A stretch of 64,000 bases of DNA from JBDSZL01 sp039925145 (GTDB taxonomy: Bacteria; Acidobacteriota; Vicinamibacteria; Vicinamibacterales; SCN-69-37). The notes below the pieces were generated by a model. It did not search any database, was not told the DNA's origin, and was given only the letters and a program-made list of their open reading frames with translations. The DNA lies in the NCBI GenBank assembly GCA_039925145.1, contig JBDSZL010000054.1:34864-98863 (forward strand). Reading direction: 5' to 3'. Below are positions 35,619 through 43,536 of the stretch, one piece after another; position 1 is the stretch's first letter; each line of letters begins with the position of its first letter. Both the position numbers and the translations under genes were made by a program.

Positions 35619-35885
35619 ATGTTAGCGATTCGCATGCGGCGCGCGGGATCGAAGAACCGGGCGTTCTACCGCATCGTGGTGACCGAGAGTAAGTCGGCGC
35701 GCGAGGGACGGTTCGTCGAAGTACTCGGTCACTACGATCCCCGTGCACAGCCCGAGAAGCTCGAGCTGAACCGGGAACGGCTGGCGCACTGGCTCAACGC
35801 CGGCGCGCAGCCCTCAGACACGGTGCGGACGCTTGTCGACCGGATGCCGCCGCAGGAGCCTGCCGCAGAGGCGGCGGCCGTTTGA
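35619..35885 (+). CDS. rpsP: Ribosomal protein bS16
   Basis: An 88-residue small-subunit protein. MLAIRMRRAGSKNRAFYRIVV and EVLGHYDPRAQPEKLELN are the family core. GGAGG-like sequence (TGGAGG) lies 6 nt upstream of the ATG. The C-terminal tail is Ala/Pro/Glu rich. The gene order ffh-rpsP-khpA-rimM-trmD-rplS is widely conserved in bacteria. Confidence 0.97.
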   Translation: MLAIRMRRAGSKNRAFYRIVVTESKSAREGRFVEVLGHYDPRAQPEKLELNRERLAHWLNAGAQPSDTVRTLVDRMPPQEPAAEAAAV

Positions 35886-36124
35886 GTCGGGCCCGCGATG
35901 TCGTCGAAGTCGTCGCCCGCGCGCTGGCGGGACGGCCCGACGAAGTCCTGGTCACCGAAATCGATCGCCGTGGGCAGACGATCGTCGAGCTGATCATGGC
36001 GCCGGGTGAGCTTGGGCGCGTGATTGGGCGCCAGGGTCGCACTGCGACGGCGCTGCGGACGCTGGCGGCGACCGCCGGCGAGCTCGACAGCAAGACCGTC
36101 GTCGTCGAGTTCCAGGACGACTAG
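35882..36124 (+). CDS. khpA: KH-domain RNA-binding protein KhpA
   Basis: An 80-residue single type II KH domain, a regulator of small RNAs and cell division in other bacteria. The GxxG loop is GRVIGRQGRTATALRTL. The start is TTG overlapping the rpsP stop (TTGA). Position between rpsP and rimM is the standard one. Confidence 0.93.
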   Translation: MSRARDVVEVVARALAGRPDEVLVTEIDRRGQTIVELIMAPGELGRVIGRQGRTATALRTLAATAGELDSKTVVVEFQDD

Positions 36125-36140
36125 CGGGATCGGGGACTCG

Positions 36141-36683
36141 ATGCAGTGGCAGTCGATGGTCACTGTCGGGCGCATCACGCGGCCGCAGCACAATCGCGGC
36201 GAGGTGCTGGTGATTTCCGATACGGACTTCCCGGAGGAGCGGTTTGCGCCGGGCGCCACCGTCTTCGCCTCGCGCGAGGCGGCAGTGATGCCGCTCACGG
36301 TGACGAGCAGTCGGGAGCACGACGGGCGCTGGGTCGTCGGGTTTCAAGGCGTGGGCACCATCAACGACGCTGAGGCCTTGCGGGGACTCGAGTTGCGGAT
36401 CCCGGTCGAGACGTTGCACGCACTGCCGGCCGGGAGCTACTTCACGCACGATCTGGTCGGCTGTGAGGTGCGAACGGTTGGGGGACAGGTGGTCGGCACC
36501 ATCGAGCGTGTGGACATCGGCGTCGGCATTCCGATGCTCGTCCTCGCGGGTCCAGACGGAGAAGTGCTGGTGCCGTTCACAGCAGCGTTCTGCCGGGGCG
36601 TCGACGTGCAAGCCAAGCGGATTGAGATCGATCCTCCGCCAGGATTGATCGAGCTGAACGTGCCGCGTCGCCGATCGCCATGA
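36141..36683 (+). CDS. rimM: Ribosome maturation factor RimM
   Basis: A 180-residue 16S rRNA processing factor that binds uS19 during 30S head assembly. The N-terminal beta barrel begins TVGRITRPQHNRGEVLV (the family reads G-x-I-x-x-x-x-G-x-x-G) and the PRC-barrel half has YFTHDLVGCEVRTVGGQVVG and VLVPFTAAFCRGVDV. I chose ATG 36141; an ATG at 36156 is equally placed. The stop overlaps trmD as ATGA. Confidence 0.93.
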   Translation: MQWQSMVTVGRITRPQHNRGEVLVISDTDFPEERFAPGATVFASREAAVMPLTVTSSREHDGRWVVGFQGVGTINDAEALRGLELRIPVETLHALPAGSYFTHDLVGCEVRTVGGQVVGTIERVDIGVGIPMLVLAGPDGEVLVPFTAAFCRGVDVQAKRIEIDPPPGLIELNVPRRRSP

Positions 36684-37423
36684 TCGCCGACGTCATCACG
36701 ATCTTTCCGGCGATGGTCGAATCGGCGCTCGCGGCGGGCGTGGTAGGACGGGCTCGAGAGCGCGGCATCGTCGATGTGCGGGTGCGTGACCTCCGGGATT
36801 ACACGGACGACCGGCACCGGACGGTCGACGATACGCCCTACGGCGGTGGACCGGGCATGGTGATGAAAGCGGAACCGTTGTTCCGCGCCGTGGAGGCCAT
36901 CACGGTTGAACGGGGGGCGCCGTCGGCGGTGGTGTTGATGACACCTCAGGGCCGGGTGCTCACGCAGGATCTGGCAGAACAGATGAGCCGGCTCGAGCGG
37001 TTGATCGTGATCTGCGGGCGCTACGAGGGGGTCGACGAACGGGTGGCGCAGCGGTTGGTCACGGCCGAGATTTCGATTGGCGACTACGTGCTCACGGGCG
37101 GCGAATTGCCTGCGCTGGTGCTGCTCGACACGGTGACGCGCTTGGTGCCCGGGGTTGTGGGCGACGCCGGGTCGGTCGCGGCCGACTCGTTTACACGCGG
37201 GCTGCTCGACCACCCGCACTACACGCGGCCCGCGACGTTTCGCGATCAGGCCGTGCCCGACGTGCTGATGTCGGGCAATCATGCCGCGATCGACGAGTGG
37301 CGGCGACGAGAACGTTTACGGCGAACGATCGAGCGCCGGCCGGACTTGCTCGACAAGGCGGCACTCAACGCCGACGAGCGCCTGGAGCTCGAGCGGTGGA
37401 ACACGGATCCAGAACGTCATTGA
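36680..37423 (+). CDS. trmD: tRNA (guanine37-N1)-methyltransferase
   Basis: A 247-residue SPOUT methyltransferase that makes m1G37 in tRNAs reading CNN and prevents frameshifting. The start MIADVITIFPAMVESAL, the knot region LIVICGRYEGVDERVAQRL and IGDYVLTGGELPALVLLD, and the loop DDTPYGGGPGMVMKAEPLF are diagnostic. The C-terminal DNA/RNA-binding domain (about 165-247) includes HPHYTRPATFRDQAVPDVL. Confidence 0.98.
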   Translation: MIADVITIFPAMVESALAAGVVGRARERGIVDVRVRDLRDYTDDRHRTVDDTPYGGGPGMVMKAEPLFRAVEAITVERGAPSAVVLMTPQGRVLTQDLAEQMSRLERLIVICGRYEGVDERVAQRLVTAEISIGDYVLTGGELPALVLLDTVTRLVPGVVGDAGSVAADSFTRGLLDHPHYTRPATFRDQAVPDVLMSGNHAAIDEWRRRERLRRTIERRPDLLDKAALNADERLELERWNTDPERH

Positions 37424-37436
37424 ACAGGAGCGCGAG

Positions 37437-37784
37437 ATGAAAGCGATTGAAACCGTCGAAGGGCCCCATCTGACCGAGAAGCCGGCGATGCGATCCGGTG
37501 ACACCGTCAAAGTGCACGTGAAGGTCCGCGAGGGCGAGAAAGAGCGCATTCAGATCTTCGAAGGCATGGTCATCGCCATGCACCGCGGGGGCTCGCGCGC
37601 GACGTTCACCGTCCGGAAGATTTCCTTCGGTCAGGGGGTCGAGCGCATTTTTCCGCTGCACTCGCCCATCATCGACAAGGTCGAGATCATCCGGAGCGCC
37701 AAGGTGCGGCGTGCCAAGCTCTACTTCCTGCGCGAGCTGAAGGGCAAGGCGGCCCGCATGAAGGAACAGAAGCGTCCCGCCTGA
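37437..37784 (+). CDS. rplS: Ribosomal protein bL19
   Basis: A 115-residue large-subunit protein at the 30S interface. FRSGDTVKVHVKVREGEKERI-type core is seen as RSGDTVKVHVKVREGEKERI, then FEGMVIAMHRGG, ERIFPLHSPIIDKVEI and the basic end RRAKLYFLRELKGKAARMKE. GGAG lies 9-12 nt before the ATG. The frame open from 37281 is inside trmD and not used. Confidence 0.97.
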   Translation: MKAIETVEGPHLTEKPAMRSGDTVKVHVKVREGEKERIQIFEGMVIAMHRGGSRATFTVRKISFGQGVERIFPLHSPIIDKVEIIRSAKVRRAKLYFLRELKGKAARMKEQKRPA

Positions 37785-37803
37785 TCGACGATCTGGTGAG
37801 GGC

Positions 37804-38430
37804 ATGACTCGGCCGCGAGCCTCGCGCGCTCTCGAGAACGACGCGCGTCGACTGGGGTACGTGCATGTGGCCGGCGTCGACGAAGTGGGCCGCGGGTGTC
37901 TGGCCGGCCCGGTCGTCGCTGGGGCCGTTGTGCTGCGGTCCGATCGTTATGTAGCCGGCATTGCCGACTCCAAGGTCCTGACTGCCGAGGAGCGCGAGCG
38001 TCTCTTCGAGTGCATCGTCCGAATTGCGATCGGCTGGCACGTCGCTCTGGTAGAGCCGGCCGAGATCGACCGTATCAACATTCACCGGGCCTCGCTCGAC
38101 GCGATGCGCCAGGCGGTGCTCGCCCTGAACCCATTGCCCAGTTTCGTCCTGGTCGACGCCTTCCGCATTCCGGGGCTGACCATGCCGCAGCGGCCGGTCA
38201 TCGGGGGCGATCGCCGGTGCACCGCGATCGCGGCCGCTTCGATTCTCGCCAAGGTCACCCGCGACCGTCTCATGCGCGATCTGCACGCTCGCGATCCGCG
38301 CTACGGGTTCGACCGCCACAAGGGCTACGCGACGAAGGACCATCTCGACGCCGTGGCTCGCTTCGGCTACTCCGATGTGCACCGCCGATCGTTCAGGCCG
38401 CCTTCGCTGTTTGATAGGATGCCGGACTGA
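37804..38430 (+). CDS. rnhB: Ribonuclease HII
   Basis: A 208-residue enzyme removing RNA from RNA-DNA hybrids and misinserted ribonucleotides. The DEDD metal site is visible: Asp and Glu in VAGVDEVGRGCLAGPV, Asp in FVLVDAFRIPGL, and Asp near the C-terminal DPRYGFDRHKGYATKDHL, with the adjacent HRRSF end. The stop overlaps a CTG that may start the next gene. Confidence is high despite the N-terminal extension of about 18 residues. Confidence 0.96.
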   Translation: MTRPRASRALENDARRLGYVHVAGVDEVGRGCLAGPVVAGAVVLRSDRYVAGIADSKVLTAEERERLFECIVRIAIGWHVALVEPAEIDRINIHRASLDAMRQAVLALNPLPSFVLVDAFRIPGLTMPQRPVIGGDRRCTAIAAASILAKVTRDRLMRDLHARDPRYGFDRHKGYATKDHLDAVARFGYSDVHRRSFRPPSLFDRMPD

Positions 38431-38732
38431 CGCGCGCACATCGCGAGGGTGCTCATATCCGTTTTCTGACCCGTCTGCTCGTCGCGGTCTACTTCATCGA
38501 GGCAGGGCTGCTGCTGGTCGTGGCACCCTGGACCGTGTGGTGGCAGCGGAATTTTTTCGCGGATCTCCTGCCGTGGATCCGACCGCTCATGGCCAGCTCC
38601 GCGGTACGCGTCGCCGTGGTCGCCACCGGCGTTGTCACCGCGGCTGCCGGAATGAACGACTTGAAGGACGTCGTGTTTCGCCGGCTGGCTCATCGCAGGC
38701 GGCCGGCGAACGAGCCCGTGCCCAAGCTGTGA
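38427..38732 (+). CDS. Small two-helix membrane protein, probable CTG start
   Basis: A 101-residue protein if translation begins at CTG 38427, whose last bases form a four-base overlap (CTGA) with the rnhB stop like the other junctions in this operon. No ATG, GTG or TTG occurs in frame between the upstream stop (38415) and GTG 38520, and starting at 38520 would cut into the first helix. Helix 1 is LLVAVYFIEAGLLLVVAPW and helix 2 AVRVAVVATGVVTAAAGMND. The C-terminus is basic (RRLAHRRRPANE). Function unknown; the thiE start overlaps its stop. Confidence 0.6.
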   Translation: MTRAHREGAHIRFLTRLLVAVYFIEAGLLLVVAPWTVWWQRNFFADLLPWIRPLMASSAVRVAVVATGVVTAAAGMNDLKDVVFRRLAHRRRPANEPVPKL

Positions 38733-39412
38733 CCGGCGTGGGGCCTGCCGCCGTGATGCTCGTCACCGACCGCCGGCGGCTGAGCCCCGCGGCTCGGACG
38801 ACGCACGACGAGCTGCTGGCGCTCGAGCGGCTTCTCGATAGCGCCGTCGAAGCGGGCGTCGATCTCATCCAAATTAGAGAGCGCGATCTGGACGCCGGTG
38901 CCGTGACCACCCTCGCGCGATCGGTGGCCGCCAGAGCTCGCGCCACCCGCGTGCTCATCAACGACAGAATCGACATCGCTCTCGCGGGTGGCGTACACGG
39001 CGTGCATCTGCGCGCCGATGGAATTGCCGCGACGCGTGCGCGTCAGTTGGCGCCCGACGGGTGGCTGCTTGGCCGCTCGGTGCACGCTCCCGTTGACGCG
39101 ACCCGCCTGGGTGCGGGTGCCGACTACCTGCTGTTCGGCACTGTCTTTCCGAGCGTCTCCAAACCCGAGGGACCCGCGGCGGGTCTGGAAGCGCTGCGTG
39201 CCGTCGTGCAGGCCGTCACGCTGCCCGTCATGGCGATCGGTGGCATCACGCCTGAGCGAGCAGGCGCGTGCATCGGGGCAGGAGCCGCCGGCGTCGCCTC
39301 GATTGGCGCCTTCCTGCCCGAGGCCACCGGCCGAGACAGCCTGGGCGTCCGTCGCGCCACCGACGCGTTTCGCGCCGCGATGGCCGTGGTTCCGACGCCC
39401 CGCCGCGCGTGA
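38729..39412 (+). CDS. thiE: Thiamine-phosphate synthase
   Basis: A 227-residue TIM-barrel enzyme joining HMP-PP and thiazole-phosphate into thiamine monophosphate. Motifs: VDLIQIRERDLDAGAV, VLINDRIDIALAGGVHGVHL, GADYLLFGTVFPS and VMAIGGITPERAGAC (phosphate site). The GTG at 38729 overlaps the preceding stop (GTGA); an ATG nine codons inside is possible. No TPP riboswitch is seen, so expression follows the ffh operon. Confidence 0.93.
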   Translation: MTGVGPAAVMLVTDRRRLSPAARTTHDELLALERLLDSAVEAGVDLIQIRERDLDAGAVTTLARSVAARARATRVLINDRIDIALAGGVHGVHLRADGIAATRARQLAPDGWLLGRSVHAPVDATRLGAGADYLLFGTVFPSVSKPEGPAAGLEALRAVVQAVTLPVMAIGGITPERAGACIGAGAAGVASIGAFLPEATGRDSLGVRRATDAFRAAMAVVPTPRRA

Positions 39413-39471
39413 GCGTCACTCGAATTGCGACCCTTCTTCGCAACCTGTTAGAGTAGCGTCCACCGCGCCCC

Positions 39472-40242
39472 ATGGAAAACTTCGGACTCGAGCTCAAGCA
39501 CGCACGCGAAGGATTGGGCGTGTCGCTGCGGGAGATTGCGACGCGCACCAAGATTTCGGTGACGCAGCTCGAGGCGCTTGAACGCAATGACTTCAGCCGA
39601 GTGCCTGGTGGCATCTTCGGGCGCGCATTCGTGCGTGCGTATGCGGTCGAGGTTGGCGTCGATCCAGACGAAACCGTGGCGAGCTTCATCGAGCTGCTCG
39701 AACGGAGCGAGCAGGAAGCCGCCGCGCGTGGGGCGGTGCGTCCCGAGATTACGGCCGACGATCGACGATTTCTCGAGCGGCAACACCGCGCGGTGCTTGC
39801 GCTGCGCGTCGGGCTGGTGGTGCTCGTCATCACCGCGGTCGTCGTCGGTGTGTGGCAGGGACGCGCGTATCTGCAACGTCGAGAAAGTGCCGCCACGTTG
39901 GCGGCACAGCCGGTTGCGGCGGCAGAGACGCCGCTTCTCCCCTCGGCGCCCGCTGGGTCTGCGCAGACGCCGACGGAGGCACGGCTGGTCGTGGAGTTCG
40001 ATTTCACGGGCGACTGCTGGATTTCGGTCAGCATCGACGGCAAGGCGCCCGTGCCGCAACTGTTTCACGCCGGCGATCATCAGCGGGTTGAGGCCGATCG
40101 CGAGATTCTCCTCGACGTCAACAATGCTGGCGTGACCCGCATGACGATCAACGGCAAGCCCGCGAAGCCGCTGGGCCGCGATGGCGTGCCGGCCAAGACC
40201 CGCCTCACGCGCGAGAACCTGGCCGAGTTCCAGCAGTCGTAA
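39472..40242 (+). CDS. RodZ-like helix-turn-helix membrane protein
   Basis: A 256-residue type II membrane protein. Residues 5-70 are an HTH_25 domain (GLELKHAREGLGVSLREIAT, QLEALERNDFSRVPGGIFGRA), followed by a single helix (LRVGLVVLVITAVVVGVW, about 105-125), an Ala/Pro linker and a periplasmic DUF4115-type domain starting RLVVEFDFTGDCWISVSIDG. This is the layout of RodZ, which tethers MreB to the envelope. No mreB is nearby, so I leave the symbol blank. It lies 59 bp after thiE and may have its own promoter. Confidence 0.88.
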   Translation: MENFGLELKHAREGLGVSLREIATRTKISVTQLEALERNDFSRVPGGIFGRAFVRAYAVEVGVDPDETVASFIELLERSEQEAAARGAVRPEITADDRRFLERQHRAVLALRVGLVVLVITAVVVGVWQGRAYLQRRESAATLAAQPVAAAETPLLPSAPAGSAQTPTEARLVVEFDFTGDCWISVSIDGKAPVPQLFHAGDHQRVEADREILLDVNNAGVTRMTINGKPAKPLGRDGVPAKTRLTRENLAEFQQS

Positions 40243-40256
40243 GTCCCGTGCAGGCG

Positions 40257-40478
40257 TCAGTCGTTTCGTTTACGGCGTGACGGAGGGCCTGTGGCCCTGG
40301 GCCGGCTCTGGCTCCACTCGCCCCGCATCTCGACCAGTCCTTCCATATACACGCCGGCGCGATCGCGATCGTCTTCCGGCATCATGCGGAGCAGCTCGAT
40401 GGCCCGCGCGATGTCCGCTTCGATCGTGGTGCGTGTGGTCTTGAAGTACAGCCGCTTGATCTCGTCGAGAGGGTTCAC
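40257..40478 (-). CDS. Conserved small protein of unknown function
   Basis: A 73-residue protein beginning MNPLDEIKRLYFKTTRTTIE, with a helical, charged N-terminal half (AIELLRMMPEDDRDRA) and a basic disordered tail (SRPRATGPPSRRKRND). No family recognised. It follows the GHMP kinase by 9 bp on the same strand, so it is likely co-transcribed. Antisense frames here are noise. Confidence 0.6.
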   Translation of the reverse strand: MNPLDEIKRLYFKTTRTTIEADIARAIELLRMMPEDDRDRAGVYMEGLVEMRGEWSQSRPRATGPPSRRKRND

Positions 40479-40487
40479 GTGGAGTTC

Positions 40488-41480
40488 TCAGGCTCGCGTG
40501 ACAATGAGGCCGCGTTCTTCGAGCGCAAACGGCAGGACCGTGGCACCGCCGGCAGCCAGCGTGTCGGCGACCTGCTGTTTGCGGTCTGGTTCGACCAGCG
40601 CGATCAGGCATCCCCCACCGCCCGCGCCGCACACTTTCCCCGCCAGCGATCCGGCGGCGCGCGCCCGCTCGAGCAGTCCGTCGATGTGCGCGGTCGTCAC
40701 GCCGGGCGCCAGTTGCTGGCGCGCCTGCCATTCGCTGGTCATCGCGCGGGCCGCGGCCGGCCAGTCCTCACGCTCGAGCCCATCGCGCATCGCGCTAGCG
40801 GCGTCGCGAATGCGATCGAAGGCTGCGGCCACGGCGATATCGCCGTTGATCCGGCGCGCCATGACGTCCCAGTTGTTGATGCCCGAATTGCGGGACGCGC
40901 CTGTGTAGGCGAGCACGAGCCGTCGTTCGAGCTCGGGCAGCAGCACGCGAAGGGGCTGGCGCCGCACGCCCGAGACGCCCATCTCGACCGCCGATGCGCC
41001 ACCGTGGAGCGCGGGCCGGTAGTCCTGCACGCCGGTCGGGACGCCGAGGACCTGCGCTTCGATGTTCATCGCGATGGTCAACAGTTCCTCGTGCGACAGC
41101 GATCGGCCCGTCCACGCGGCGAGCGCGCCCGTGAGCGCGACGTTGAGTGCCGACGATCCGGCGATGCCCGCGCCCACCGGCGACTCCGATCGCGTGCGGA
41201 CGTCGACGCCTTTCGCGCCGAAGTATTTGACCAGCCGTGCCACGAGGGGCAGCCGATCAAGCGGCAGGGCCGACGGGCTCGCGGCCTCGACCTCTTCGCC
41301 AGTGTCGTCGGAGGTCAGCAGCACGCGGAAGTCGCGGCGCGTCGTCAGCGTGCAGTGTGCGCGCAGACTGAGGGCGACATTGATCGTCTGTGCCGGCTCG
41401 TGGAACAGATAGAGAGGCCAGATGTCGTACGTGCCGCCAGCCAGATCGATGCGCGTGGGAGCTGAGGAGTCGATTCGCAC
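40488..41480 (-). CDS. GHMP-family sugar kinase
   Basis: A 330-residue small-molecule kinase. Motif 1 is the substrate-side APTRIDLAGGTYDIWPL, motif 2 the phosphate loop SPVGAGIAGSSALNVALT (PxGxGxxxSSA), and motif 3 VCGAGGGGCLIALV. These resemble sugar-1-kinases such as HddA or galactokinase-like enzymes; the sugar is not determinable. GTG start at 41480, directly beside a TATAAT box shared with nagZ. Divergence from a peptidoglycan-recycling operon suggests an amino-sugar or heptose substrate, which is only a guess. Confidence 0.85.
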   Translation of the reverse strand: MRIDSSAPTRIDLAGGTYDIWPLYLFHEPAQTINVALSLRAHCTLTTRRDFRVLLTSDDTGEEVEAASPSALPLDRLPLVARLVKYFGAKGVDVRTRSESPVGAGIAGSSALNVALTGALAAWTGRSLSHEELLTIAMNIEAQVLGVPTGVQDYRPALHGGASAVEMGVSGVRRQPLRVLLPELERRLVLAYTGASRNSGINNWDVMARRINGDIAVAAAFDRIRDAASAMRDGLEREDWPAAARAMTSEWQARQQLAPGVTTAHIDGLLERARAAGSLAGKVCGAGGGGCLIALVEPDRKQQVADTLAAGGATVLPFALEERGLIVTRA

Positions 41481-41486
41481 TCGCGC

Positions 41487-41494
41487 ATTATAAT
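41487..41494. promoter_or_regulatory. Shared divergent -10 box, nagZ and GHMP kinase
   Basis: The sequence ATTATAAT (41487-41494) is self-complementary, so each strand has TATAAT. On the plus strand the box ends 9 nt before the nagZ ATG (41504); on the minus strand it ends 6 nt before the kinase GTG (41480). Both transcripts would begin at or within a few bases of the start codon. No clear -35 hexamer is visible on either side. Confidence 0.5.
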
Positions 41495-41503
41495 GGCGGG
41501 CGA

Positions 41504-42586
41504 ATGTCGCTCCGCGAGCTTCGGCGCCAGATCGGGCGCCTGGCCATCATTGGTTTCGCCGGGCACAGCGTGCCGGTCGAGCTGCGCCAGCTGGCTGCCG
41601 AGTTCGATCTCGGCGGTGTCATCTACTTCGGCCGGAACATCGAGCAACCCGAGCAGGTTGCCGAACTCTCGCGCCAGGTGAACGTGCTGCGGCGCGAGTG
41701 GCCGCTCTGGATCAGCGTGGATCAGGAAGGTGGCAGCGTCGCCCGCTTCAAGGCCCCCTTCACCGAGTGGCCGATCGCCGCGACCCTCGGACGCAGCGGC
41801 GACGAAGCCCTCACCTCGAGGTTTGCGGCCGCACTGGCCATCGAGCTCCGCGCGGTCGGCGTGAATCTCGACTTCGCCCCCGTGCTCGACGTGCACACGA
41901 ATCCCGCCAACCCGGTAATCGGCATGCGCGCACTCTCGACGCGGCCCGAAGACGTGGCGCGCCTTGGCAGCGCCTTCGTGCGGAGCCTGCAGCGTGGTGG
42001 GGTTGCCGCCTGCGGTAAACATTTTCCCGGGCATGGCGACACCAGTGTCGACTCGCATGAGTCGCTTCCGGTGGTGGAGCACGATCGTCGACGGCTCGAG
42101 ATGGTGGAGCTCGTGCCGTTCCGGCAGGCGGTCGCGGACCGCGTGGCGACAATCATGACCGCGCACGTTCTGGTTCCCGCCATCGATCCACACCAACCCG
42201 CGTCGTTCTCCCCGGTGATCGTCCAGCAGTGGCTGAAGAATCAGCTGGGCTACGACGGCGTCGTGGTCAGTGACGATTTGGGAATGAAAGCGGTGAGTGC
42301 GAGCACCCCGCTGCCCGAGGCGGCGGTCCGCGCCATCCAGGCAGGGTGTGACGTGCTCTTGCTCTGCAACTCCACGATTGACGAGCAGGTCGAAGCCCTC
42401 GAAGGACTGATCCGCGCGGCGGAGACGAACACCCTTACAGCCACACGCCTCGATGACGCGATGAAGCGGCAGCACGACGTCAAGGCGCGGATGGCTGCGG
42501 TCGGCCCCCTGCCGGCTGCCGACATCCGGGCACTCGGTTGCACCGCGCACCAGGCGGTGGCTTCCGAGATGGCACGCTGGCTGTGA
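41504..42586 (+). CDS. nagZ: Beta-N-acetylhexosaminidase NagZ, GH3
   Basis: A 360-residue cytoplasmic GH3 enzyme removing GlcNAc from muropeptides in peptidoglycan recycling. The start at 41504 follows a TATAAT box. Motifs: LGGVIYFGRNIEQPEQV, LWISVDQEGGSVARFK, ACGKHFPGHGDTSVDSH (the catalytic Asp-His loop) and DGVVVSDDLGMKAVS with the nucleophile Asp. The loop KHFPGHGDT-xDSH distinguishes NagZ from other GH3 members. The stop overlaps the ldcA start (GTGA). Confidence 0.95.
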   Translation: MSLRELRRQIGRLAIIGFAGHSVPVELRQLAAEFDLGGVIYFGRNIEQPEQVAELSRQVNVLRREWPLWISVDQEGGSVARFKAPFTEWPIAATLGRSGDEALTSRFAAALAIELRAVGVNLDFAPVLDVHTNPANPVIGMRALSTRPEDVARLGSAFVRSLQRGGVAACGKHFPGHGDTSVDSHESLPVVEHDRRRLEMVELVPFRQAVADRVATIMTAHVLVPAIDPHQPASFSPVIVQQWLKNQLGYDGVVVSDDLGMKAVSASTPLPEAAVRAIQAGCDVLLLCNSTIDEQVEALEGLIRAAETNTLTATRLDDAMKRQHDVKARMAAVGPLPAADIRALGCTAHQAVASEMARWL

Positions 42587-43536
42587 GCACCCGCACGCGA
42601 GCGGGCCTGCGGAAATTCAGGCCCATCAGGCCCGGCAGTCGAGTAGCGCTCGTCGCACCCGCCAGCGCCTTCGATCGATCCGAGTTCGACGCCGGACTGG
42701 CCGAGCTGGCGCGGCTGAATCTCTCCCCAGTGTTCGATGACACCATCTTCGCTCGCGCCGGCTTCGTTGCCGGTTCCGCAGTGCTGCGAGCCGAAGCCTT
42801 GATGCACGCGATGACGCGTGACGACGTGGACGCGGTGGTGGCCGTCCGCGGGGGCTACGGCAGCGTCGAAACGCTTCCGTACCTCGACCGCGAGCGGCTG
42901 CGCCGGCGTCCTGTCGCGCTCGTGGGCTACAGCGACATCACTTCGTTGCATCTGTTTCTCGGCGGTCACGTGGGCATGACCTCGGTGCACGGCGCCATGA
43001 TCGATGGCCGGCTGGCCAGAGGTCCGGCCGCGTATGACGCGTCCTCGTGGATCGCGAGTCTCAGTGCGGAGCCCCTTGGCGAGCTGACTGCCGATGCGCT
43101 CGAAATCCTGCGTCCGGGCGAGGCGGCCGGACCGCTGATTGGCGGAACCCTGACGCAGCTGGCCGGCTCCATCGGCACGCCCTACGACCTGGTGGTGCCA
43201 GCTGGCGCGGTGCTCTTCATCGAAGATGTCGCGGAGCGGCCCTATCAGCTTCGGCGCCTGCTGATGCAACTACAGCTCGGCGGCAAGCTCGCGCAAGCTG
43301 GTGCTATCGTGCTGGGCGAGATGACACGGTGTGATGAACCCGGCAGTGACCGTAGCGCGCACGCCGTGCTCGCGGAGTTCTTCGCCGATTTCCCGGGTCC
43401 CGTGTTATTCGGGTTTCCGTCTGGCCATACGTCGGGGCGGCTCGTGAGCCTCCCACTCGGCGTCCACACCCAAGTGCTGGCAGGCGCCGGCACTCGTCCC
43501 CGTCTGGTGCTCGAAGAAGCGGCAGCAGAGGCGTAA
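42583..43536 (+). CDS. ldcA: LD-carboxypeptidase
   Basis: A 317-residue serine peptidase (S66) that removes the terminal D-Ala from recycled tetrapeptides. The nucleophile is probably Ser117 in ALVGYSDITSLHLF, preceded by VAVRGGYGSVETLPYLD; the C-terminal His is in FGFPSGHTSGRLVSLPLG. GTG start overlaps the nagZ stop. The protein has no signal peptide, as expected for the cytoplasmic enzyme. Confidence 0.9.
   Translation: MSTRTRAGLRKFRPIRPGSRVALVAPASAFDRSEFDAGLAELARLNLSPVFDDTIFARAGFVAGSAVLRAEALMHAMTRDDVDAVVAVRGGYGSVETLPYLDRERLRRRPVALVGYSDITSLHLFLGGHVGMTSVHGAMIDGRLARGPAAYDASSWIASLSAEPLGELTADALEILRPGEAAGPLIGGTLTQLAGSIGTPYDLVVPAGAVLFIEDVAERPYQLRRLLMQLQLGGKLAQAGAIVLGEMTRCDEPGSDRSAHAVLAEFFADFPGPVLFGFPSGHTSGRLVSLPLGVHTQVLAGAGTRPRLVLEEAAAEA

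Noticed and set aside
38700..38760. TPP riboswitch before thiE
   Set aside because: thiE overlaps the preceding gene and no THI-box sequence is visible.
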